NCBI RefSeq assembly: GCF_001747085.1
Contig: NZ_MDJD01000034.1
Location: forward strand, 372,001 to 436,000
Reading direction: 5' to 3'
DNA from: Flavivirga aquatica
Lineage (GTDB): Bacteria > Bacteroidota > Bacteroidia > Flavobacteriales > Flavobacteriaceae
Length of the DNA stretch: 64,000 nucleotides
Below the pieces are notes generated by a model that searched no databases, was not told the origin of the DNA, and saw only the letters and a list, made by a program, of their open reading frames with translations. Both the position numbers and the translations under genes were made by a program. Within the stretch, counting starts at the first letter, position 1. The number at the start of each line of letters is the position of its first letter. This document shows, one piece after another, positions 36,324-44,700 of the stretch.

Positions 36324-36818
36324 ATGAAATTATTAAAACTCCCTCTATTAGCAGTATTAGCTATTTTAATATGCTTTTCTTGTTCAACTGATAGTGTTGA
36401 TGATAAAGAGAATACTATAGTATTGAGTAATGATAATATTGAAGCAAAAGCAATAGAAACGGAGATACTTGTACTTATTAATGATCATAGATCAGCTTTA
36501 GGATTAAATTCATTACAAGAAATGAAGATTGTTAAATCTGTGGCATTTAGTCATACAGATTATATGGTTGATAATGAAAAAATATCTCATGATAATTTTT
36601 ATACGAGAAGTGATTACTTAAAGTCAAATGCTAATGCTAAAAAAGTATCTGAAAATGTAGCTTATGGTTATAGTTCTGCTAAATCTGTGGTAGACGCATG
36701 GTTAAGAAGTGAAGGACATAAGGCTAATATTGAAGGGGACTATACAAATTTTGATATATCTGCAGAGAAAAGTGAGGATGGTAGATGGTATTATACTAAC
36801 ATCTTTATAAAAAAATAA
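36324..36818 (+). CDS. CAP-domain lipoprotein
   Basis: A 164-residue predicted lipoprotein (lipobox ILICFSC, then STDS) carrying one CAP/SCP domain: VLINDHRSALGLNSLQ, AFSHTDYMVDNEKISHDNF, SENVAYGYSSAKSVVDAWL and SEGHKANIEGDYTNF. The CAP-site residues His/Glu/Glu/His are largely present. Related bacterial proteins are thought to act at the cell envelope; activity is undefined. The frame is open 90 nt further upstream, but the ATG at 36324 directly precedes a proper signal peptide and was chosen. Confidence 0.88.
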   Translation: MKLLKLPLLAVLAILICFSCSTDSVDDKENTIVLSNDNIEAKAIETEILVLINDHRSALGLNSLQEMKIVKSVAFSHTDYMVDNEKISHDNFYTRSDYLKSNANAKKVSENVAYGYSSAKSVVDAWLRSEGHKANIEGDYTNFDISAEKSEDGRWYYTNIFIKK

Positions 36819-36845
36819 TCGCTTTTATTAAAAACGATTATTTTT
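36814..36845. terminator. Bidirectional terminator between the CAP gene and the adhesin locus
   Basis: Arms AATAATCG (36814-36821) and CGATTATT (36835-36842) with T-runs in both directions, between convergent genes. Confidence 0.8.
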
Positions 36846-36880
36846 ATTACTGTTTTATCTAGAGTATTTAGTTAAAAAAT

Positions 36881-38815
36881 TTAATCCATTCTTACAACGA
36901 TCAATTGTGTACGTCTATTTAATTGATGTTGCTCTTCTGTACATGTTGATGTATCATCACAATCATTAACCAGATTTTGTTCTCCATAACCTTTGTGTTC
37001 AATAATTCTTTCAGGGTTTAGACCTTTACTTAACAAATACTTATAAGTGTTTGTTGCTCTTTTAATTGATAAATTGTTATTGTATGAAGCTGAGCCTCTA
37101 GAATCTGTATGAGATTCAATTTTTATTAGCATATTAGGGTATTTAGTCTGCATTAAATGGATAACTTTATCTAATTCAATACTACTATTAGTATTAATAT
37201 TAGACTTGTTATAATCAAAATATATTGGTGATGGTTTTGTCATTGAAATCAATTCTTCCTCTTCTTCGATTTTATCAGGATCTAAAACAAAATTTGTGGT
37301 AATGCTGGTTATATTTCTTTCTATGTTTTTAGAATTAACCATTTTAGATTCTGTTGTATAACTATCCTTTTTAACATCTACTTTATAATAAGAATCTCTA
37401 TCAATATTTATTTCATAATACCCATCCTTGTCTGTTTTTAAAGTTGCAATTTTTTTATTATTACCGTCTAATAATGTAACGATAACATTAACTAGGGGAG
37501 TGTTAAGAATAGCGTCTTTTACTGTTCCTTCTATTTTTAATTGTGGAATTCTATCGTAAGCATAAATATCATCTCCACCAATGCCTCCATTTCTATTTGA
37601 AGCAAAATATCCAGATAAACCATCATTATTCATGAAAAAAGAAAAATCATCTTTACTGGAGTTTACAGGCACTCCAAGATTTATAACGCTAATAATATTA
37701 TTGTTTTTATCGGCTACAGTTCCAAAAATATCAAATAATCCTAGTCCAGGATGTCCGTCTGACGAAAAGAATAATGAACCTTCACTATTAATAAAAGGGA
37801 ATCTTTCATTTTTAGTTGTGTTTATTATTTCTCCCAAATTTTGAGGAGATCCAAAAGTGCCATCTTTGTTTATTTCTACATAGTAAATATCAGACCCACC
37901 TATTCCTCCAGGCATGTTAGATGTGAAATATAATTTGTTTTCATCTTCATTTAAAGCTGGGTGACCATTAGAATAATCGTTATTATTAAATGGTAATTCT
38001 TTAATATTTATCCATTTACCTTTTACTAAACTGGCTTGGTATATTTTAAGATTAGTGAAGCCTTTTTTATCTTTACCTAAAATGTTTTTGTTGAAATTAT
38101 TTCTTGAAAAGTATATGGTTTTACCGTCTTTAGTCATGGTAATTGGACCATCATGATACATAGAATTTATATCTCCCTTTAGTTTAGATTTATAGGTTAC
38201 ATTGTTATTCGTTTCATTTTTTTTAGCAGCATATATATCTAGAAAGGGTTCTTTATTCCATCCATAAGTATGTTTTATTGAAACCCCTTTATTTCTTGAT
38301 GATACAAAATAAATATTTCCATCATGCTCATAAGCTCCAAAATCACTGTATTTTGAATTAAAATTAACTTCAGTTAAAAAGTACTGTGGTTTTGCATTGA
38401 AAATAGATGTAATAAAATCGCTGTCTTTAGTAAATCTATCTGTTTTTATAATTCCGCCAGCATTTTTAAATTTTTCAAGCCAAACTCTTGATTCTTTATA
38501 GTTTTTAATACCCCTTAAGGCTTGAGCATAATTATAATAATATTCAATAGGAATATTATCTTGCTGTACGGCTTTTTTATAATATATAACTGCATCTTCT
38601 GGGTTTCGCATATATGCATAACTGTCTGCTAGTTGCCTTGTAGCATAATTTATGTTATATTCATTATTAATGAGTTCATGATATACTTTGGCAGCATTAA
38701 CAAAAGAAAATTTGTTGAATAAATTATCGGCTCTTTTTTGTGTGCCAGATTGAGCAAAAAGAGAAATACTTATTAGTAAAAAAAAGTTTATTATGATATA
38801 GTTTTTTGGTTTCAT
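36881..38815 (-). CDS. TPR/PD40/OmpA-domain outer-membrane-associated protein (copy 2)
   Basis: A 644-residue exported protein (signal peptide ending SISLFAQ). Order: TPR-like helices (about 25-140), WD40/PD40 beta-propeller repeats (FGAYEHDGNIYFVSSRNKG, HDGPITMTKDGKTIYFSRNN, LYFTSNMPGGIGGSDIYYV; about 150-420), a carboxypeptidase-regulatory-like domain (KIEGTVKDAILNTPLVNVIV; about 435-510), and a C-terminal OmpA peptidoglycan-binding domain (KIESHTDSRGSASYN, about 530-640). This is the PorE-like architecture that ties T9SS components or cargo to peptidoglycan. It is last in the four-gene adhesin locus and 43 nt from its close paralogue. Confidence 0.85.
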   Translation of the reverse strand: MKPKNYIIINFFLLISISLFAQSGTQKRADNLFNKFSFVNAAKVYHELINNEYNINYATRQLADSYAYMRNPEDAVIYYKKAVQQDNIPIEYYYNYAQALRGIKNYKESRVWLEKFKNAGGIIKTDRFTKDSDFITSIFNAKPQYFLTEVNFNSKYSDFGAYEHDGNIYFVSSRNKGVSIKHTYGWNKEPFLDIYAAKKNETNNNVTYKSKLKGDINSMYHDGPITMTKDGKTIYFSRNNFNKNILGKDKKGFTNLKIYQASLVKGKWINIKELPFNNNDYSNGHPALNEDENKLYFTSNMPGGIGGSDIYYVEINKDGTFGSPQNLGEIINTTKNERFPFINSEGSLFFSSDGHPGLGLFDIFGTVADKNNNIISVINLGVPVNSSKDDFSFFMNNDGLSGYFASNRNGGIGGDDIYAYDRIPQLKIEGTVKDAILNTPLVNVIVTLLDGNNKKIATLKTDKDGYYEINIDRDSYYKVDVKKDSYTTESKMVNSKNIERNITSITTNFVLDPDKIEEEEELISMTKPSPIYFDYNKSNINTNSSIELDKVIHLMQTKYPNMLIKIESHTDSRGSASYNNNLSIKRATNTYKYLLSKGLNPERIIEHKGYGEQNLVNDCDDTSTCTEEQHQLNRRTQLIVVRMD

Positions 38816-38858
38816 ATGGTCTTTTTAAATTACAAAAATCCAGTATTGTATATGTTGT

Positions 38859-40775
38859 TTACTCCATTTTAACTACAATAAATTGTGTACGTCTATTTAA
38901 TTGATGGTCTTCTTCTTCACAGTTTTCACCATCTTCACAACCATTTGTTAATCTACGTTCTCCAAACCCTTCATGTTCAGTTATTCTTGCTGGCGTAATA
39001 CCTTTACTTATTAAGTAGTCGTATGTGGCATTGGCTCTATCTATAGATAATTTATCATTATATGATAGGGCACCTCTGGAATCTGTATGAGATTCAATAC
39101 GTATTATCATATCTGGGTAATCGTTTTGCATTAAACTCACAATTTTATCTAATTCTAATGCTGCATCTTCTCTAATATTATGTTTATCATAATCAAAATA
39201 GATCGTGTTTAATTCGGCAAGTTTTACAACATCTTGTACTGGATTTAATAATAAATTTGCAGTAATGGTTGTTAGCTCTGTTTGCAAATTCTTTGATGTA
39301 AATGTGCGGTAATCATCGATGTACTTTTTCTGACTACCTACAATTTTATAATCTTTGTTTCTGTCAATATTGATTTGATAATATCCATTTTCATCGGTTT
39401 CCATATAAGCAATTTGCTTATTATTTTCATCAAACAGGGTGATTACAGAATTGGCAACTGGATTAGTATTAATGGCATCGGTTACAACACCTTCTACATG
39501 TAGTATAGGAACTCTATGATACGCATAAATATCATCACTACCACGACCACCTGCTCTATTAGAAGCAAAATAGCCCGTAATCCCGTTAGGATTCATAGAA
39601 AAAGAGAAATCGTCTTTACTAGAGTTTACAGGAACACCTAAATTGATAACATTTTCAATGTTTCCGTTTTCCCCTTTAATAGTACCAAATATATCTAATA
39701 GACCTAATCCTGTATGTCCATCTGAAGAGAAAAATAACACTCCTTCATTGTTAATAAATGGAAAACCTTCTGCGTTTTCAGTATTTACAACGTTTCCAAC
39801 GTTTTTAAGATCTCTTAAAGTTCCATCTGGATATATGTTTACTACATATATATCTGAGCCGCCAAATCCTCCAGGTCTATCTGAAGTAAAATATAATTTA
39901 CTATCATCAATATTTAGAGCAGCGTGTTGTGTTGAAAAATTATCTCCATTTATAGGTAGATCTTCAATGTTTGTCCATAGGCCATTTTGTAAAGTGGCTC
40001 TATAGATTTTCATATTGGTTAATCCTTTCTTGCCTTTTGTTTCAAGGTCTTTATTAAAATTATTTCTAGAGAAATACATGGTTTTACCATCTTTTGTAAT
40101 GGTTACTGGTCCATCATGGTAAATAGAATTAATATCACCTTTTATTTTAGCGGTATGATCTACATTTTTTCTAGTTCCAACGTCTGTAACGTAAACATCT
40201 AAAAAAGGTTGTTCATTCCAACCATATAGACGTTTTATAGACACACCTTCATCTCTAGAAGAGGTGAAATAAACTTTACCATCATGCTCAAAAGCTCCAA
40301 AATCACTATATTTTGAATTAAAGCGTACTTTATCTAAAAAATATTGTTGTTTTGCTCCAAATACGCTTGTTATAAAATTTACATCTTTAGAGAAGTCATT
40401 TGTATTTACTACACCTCCAGAATCTTTATAACGTTTTAACCAAACTTGAGATTCTTTATATTTTTTCATCCCTCTAAGAGATTGTGCGTAATTATAATAA
40501 TACTGTATTGGCACATTTTTTTGCTGTACTACTTTTTTATAGTATCTAGAAGCATTTTTTGGATCTCTTAAATAGGTATAACAATCTGCTAACTGTCTTG
40601 TAGCGTAGTCTTTGTTATAGTTATTTTGAATAAGTTCTCTATATACTTTGGAGGCTTTTACAAATGAAAACTTATTGAACAATGTATCAGCTCTTTTTTG
40701 CTTTCCTTGTTGTGAGAATGCAGAAAAACTTATTGTAAATATGATACAGACTAATATGTAATTTTTAATATTCAT
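38859..40775 (-). CDS. TPR/PD40/OmpA-domain outer-membrane-associated protein (copy 1)
   Basis: A 638-residue paralogue of the downstream gene, with the same order of signal peptide (ending FSAFSQ), TPR, PD40 repeats, carboxypeptidase-regulatory-like domain (VEGVVTDAINTNPVANSVIT) and OmpA domain (RIESHTDSRGALSYNDKLS). The two proteins look about 55-65 % identical by eye over long stretches, for example FYFDYDK-type and HTDSRG regions, so they come from a tandem duplication that has since diverged. It starts 12 nt after the PorP/SprF-like gene and is cotranscribed with it. Confidence 0.85.
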   Translation of the reverse strand: MNIKNYILVCIIFTISFSAFSQQGKQKRADTLFNKFSFVKASKVYRELIQNNYNKDYATRQLADCYTYLRDPKNASRYYKKVVQQKNVPIQYYYNYAQSLRGMKKYKESQVWLKRYKDSGGVVNTNDFSKDVNFITSVFGAKQQYFLDKVRFNSKYSDFGAFEHDGKVYFTSSRDEGVSIKRLYGWNEQPFLDVYVTDVGTRKNVDHTAKIKGDINSIYHDGPVTITKDGKTMYFSRNNFNKDLETKGKKGLTNMKIYRATLQNGLWTNIEDLPINGDNFSTQHAALNIDDSKLYFTSDRPGGFGGSDIYVVNIYPDGTLRDLKNVGNVVNTENAEGFPFINNEGVLFFSSDGHTGLGLLDIFGTIKGENGNIENVINLGVPVNSSKDDFSFSMNPNGITGYFASNRAGGRGSDDIYAYHRVPILHVEGVVTDAINTNPVANSVITLFDENNKQIAYMETDENGYYQINIDRNKDYKIVGSQKKYIDDYRTFTSKNLQTELTTITANLLLNPVQDVVKLAELNTIYFDYDKHNIREDAALELDKIVSLMQNDYPDMIIRIESHTDSRGALSYNDKLSIDRANATYDYLISKGITPARITEHEGFGERRLTNGCEDGENCEEEDHQLNRRTQFIVVKME

Positions 40776-40787
40776 AGCAAACTAGTA

Positions 40788-41714
40788 TTAGAAATATCTT
40801 GGAGACTTTAATTTTGAACTTAAGAATTTGAACTCATAAATTAATAGTATTTCATGGGTTCCTGTCGTGTAATCTGCAATTTCTGAAATGGGTTTTTCAT
40901 AAGCATACCCTACACGTAATTGTCTTGAAACTTGAAAATCGGCAATACCACCTATGGCAGCAGTTTGCTCATTAATTCTATATGAACCTCCTAACCAAAA
41001 TTTCTCATTAAATAAGAAATTAGCAGTTAAGTCTATTGAAATAGGTGCACCATTAGTAGCTTTTAATAAAGCAGCAGGTTTAAATTTGAAGCTTTTACTT
41101 AAATCAATAACTCCACCAGCAGTAACATAGTAACTAACACGGTCTAGTGCTTCAAAGTCATTTTTATTATTAATATCATTATTTAGTATTCTTGGAGCAG
41201 ATACACTAAAGTATACTCTATTTGTATGCCAATAGACTCCGGCTCCTATATTAGGACTCCATCTATCTTCTGTACCAAAAATTAAGGGATCATTTTGATT
41301 TGCTTGGTCTAGACGAAAATCTGTATCAAAACTAAATTGAGTAAAACCAGCTTTAACACCAAAAGCTAATTTGCCAAATCTTCCCGTTGGAATAGTATAT
41401 GAAAAATCTCCATATAGGTATGAAAAGTTTTGAGGACCTAAATCATCTTCTATAAAAGATAAACCTAAACCTATTCTATCGTTCCTAAGTGGTGTATGTA
41501 TAGAAAGGGTTTGTGTTATTGGGCCTCCTTTAAAACCAACCCATTGGCTTCTGTGTAATCCAACAACACTTAATGCTTCTCTACTTCCTGCATATGCTGG
41601 GTTTATAGAGATTGTATTGTACATATATTGAGTAAACTGTGGTAATTGTTGCGCAATTCCAATTGAACAACTTAACAGAGCAATAGCTATGATGTTATGT
41701 TTAGTAAGTTTCAT
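40788..41714 (-). CDS. PorP/SprF-family type IX secretion outer-membrane protein
   Basis: A 308-residue exported outer-membrane beta-barrel protein. The signal peptide ends CSIGIAQ and the mature start QLPQFTQYMYNTISINPAYAG followed by SREALSVVGLHRSQWVGF is the classic PorP/SprF opening. It lies between the giant type-B cargo (19 nt upstream) and the OmpA-domain genes. In Flavobacterium johnsoniae, type-B C-terminal-domain proteins need a neighbouring SprF-like partner for secretion, so this protein probably serves the adhesin. That pairing is inferred from position. Confidence 0.92.
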   Translation of the reverse strand: MKLTKHNIIAIALLSCSIGIAQQLPQFTQYMYNTISINPAYAGSREALSVVGLHRSQWVGFKGGPITQTLSIHTPLRNDRIGLGLSFIEDDLGPQNFSYLYGDFSYTIPTGRFGKLAFGVKAGFTQFSFDTDFRLDQANQNDPLIFGTEDRWSPNIGAGVYWHTNRVYFSVSAPRILNNDINNKNDFEALDRVSYYVTAGGVIDLSKSFKFKPAALLKATNGAPISIDLTANFLFNEKFWLGGSYRINEQTAAIGGIADFQVSRQLRVGYAYEKPISEIADYTTGTHEILLIYEFKFLSSKLKSPRYF

Positions 41715-41733
41715 AATAAATTAGGTTAATATA

Positions 41734-44700
41734 TTATTTGGTTCCTAAGTAAACAGGTCCTGTTATAGGACTTAATCCACTATCTCTTAAATTAATTATA
41801 TAGTAATATGTTCCATTAGGTAATTTACCAGCATTACCAACAGATGTTTTAGAGGATCCATCCCAATCTCCTAAGTTTCCAGAAGTTTTTAAACTACCAA
41901 GTGTGTAATTATTTGACTCGTAAACTAAAGCTCCCCAGCGGTTAAAAATTTTAACTTCGGCAGTAAAGCCACATAAATCAATGCCTTCAATATCGAAAGT
42001 TTCATTAAAACCGTCTCCATTTGGTGTTATAGATTTTGATATAACAATATCATTTTGTCCACAAGGTAATACAACACAATAAATGACTTTCATGGTGATT
42101 TCTGTAGTAGTAATACATCCACCTTCTAAAGAGGTATGTCTAAATTTATAATCTTTACCATTTAAAACAAAATCTCTAGTAATCGTTATGCCTGAAGGGT
42201 CGAAAAGACTTTCGCTTAGAGTTGCAGATAAATCGCCTTCTAATATTTCCCAAGTACCTTCTATATCATCAAATAGTAGATTGTTAAGGTTTAAAACACC
42301 TTCATCAAGACATCTATCTTCGGCTACTATTTCTGTGAATACTTCATCTAATGCAACTTGTACTGTTTGTGTGTAAACTTCTTGATTATTACATTCATCT
42401 GTAACTGTCCATGTTCTAACAATTTCGTAATCTTCTAATACATCTTCATTAAAAGAATTAGTTTCATTGAAAACAACAGTTATATTGGTTGAACAATTGT
42501 CTGTAAACTCTAAGTTTGGTGTTTCTGGTATATCTGTACAACTAGCATTTAATGTTATATCAAAAGTTGTGGTAGGCACAGGTGCAGTAGTATCTTGAAC
42601 TGTTATGGTTTGTGTGTGTGTTGTTGTTAAGTTACATTCATCTGTAGCAGTCCATGTACGGGCTATTGTATAATTTGAAGGACAATCTCCGTTTGTTATA
42701 ACATCATTAACAGTTACTATAGCATTTCCACAATTATCTGTAGCTGTAAATGTTTCTGCTACCTGAATATTATCACATTCTACTGTAATGTCACCAGGTA
42801 ATGTTTCTACAAAGGTAGGAGGTGTCGTGTCTTGAACTGTTATTATTTGTGTATGTGTAGTTGTTAAGTTACATTGATCTGTAGCTGTCCATGTACGTGT
42901 TATAAAATAGTTATTTATACAATCCCCATTAGTTCTAACATCGTTTACTGTAACAGTAGCAGAACCACATGTATCTGTAGCTGTTAATGTTTCGGCAGTT
43001 GGTAAAGCATCACACTCGACAGTTAACCTATTAACAGGAAGTGTTTCTACAAAAGTAGGAGGTGTCGTGTCTTGTACAGTTATTATTTGGATATGTGTAT
43101 TTGTTAAACCACAATCATCGGTCGCTGTATATGTTCTTTCTATTTCATAATTAGCAGGACAATTACCGTCTTTTCTAACATCATTAACAGTTACTATAGC
43201 ATTTCCACAATTATCTGTTGCAGTTAACATTTCAACTTCTGGTACATTATTACATTCTACTGTTATATTTTGAGGAAGTGTAACTTGATCAAAAGTTGGA
43301 GCAGTAGTGTCTGATGTTGAAATTATTTGATTTGCAGTTGCTATATTACCACATGCATCTGTAGCTGTCCAAGTTCTAGTAATTCTAAAAGTTCCAGAAC
43401 ACATGCCATCAGTTCTAACATCACTAAAAGTGATTATTGGATTAGAGTCGCAGTTATCTGTTGCAGTAGCAGTTCCAAAAGCAATAGGTGACAGGTCATC
43501 ACTACACTCCGCTGTTGCATTTGCTGGCAAAGATAATACAGGAGGCGTTGTATCTATAACTGTAATGGTTTGTGTATGGGATATTGAAATACCACAAATA
43601 TTAGTAGCTGTCCATGTTCTTAAAAGTGAATATCTACTTGGACAATCTCCATCTGTTCTATCTTCTGTGTAAAGAATATTTATATTACCACATGTATTTG
43701 AAGCTGTTAGTGTTTGAGCAGGAGTTATTGCATCGCATTCTACTGTTTCATCTGTTGGTAAATTAGTTTCATTAAATACAGGATCTGTAGGTTTGGTAAA
43801 CGTATACGTAGCAGTACGATTAGTTGTTTCACATAAATCTACTATATCCCAAGTAATGGTGATTGATCCTCCTGTACAGAAGTCAATAGATTGATTAGTA
43901 AAGTTATTTCCAACTACAGGAGAACAACCTCCAGTAATACTGTTATTAATAGTCATTGTTTGGTCATTAACCCATGCAGCAATATCATTATCTAAATCGG
44001 ATTGTGCAGTCGTTATATCTAAGATACTAAAATTACAAGCATCTGTAGTCTTATTTTTTGTATTACTGTAGGTTATTCCTTTCGAAATGTTAACCATGAA
44101 ACTAGCAGTATCTTGACCGTTTTCACAAAGATCTGTTACATTATAAGTTACATTAACTGTACCACCATTACATAATAAAGGTGCAGTTAAGCTGCTAAGA
44201 TCTGTAGCTTGCGGGTTATTACCCCCGGTAACGCTAAATCCATTAATCCAGTTATTAAAAGCTGTATTAAGTTCGTCTTGATTTGCATAGGTACAAGAAT
44301 TAACAGTTAAGTCTTGTACATCACTAATAACAAGAGGGTTTGTAGATTGTACAGTAAATGTAGCAACGTCTTGACCGTTTTCACAAAGATCTGTTGCATT
44401 ATAAATAACATTAACAGATCCTCCACATAAAAGGGGAGCAGTATATGTTTGATCAAATTGACCTGTTGGATTACAACCTCCAGTTACAGAGAAGTTAGTT
44501 AACCATAGAGCAAAAGCAGCATCTAAATCTGCTTGATCTGTGTAAGTTCCAGCAGGAATTGTTTCGTTAGTAATATTGCTAACTACTAATGGGTTAGGTA
44601 TATTGACTGTAAAGGCAGCTGTATCTTGACCGTTTTCACAAAGATCTGTTACATTATAAGTTACATTAACTGTACCACCATTACATAATAAAGGTGCAGT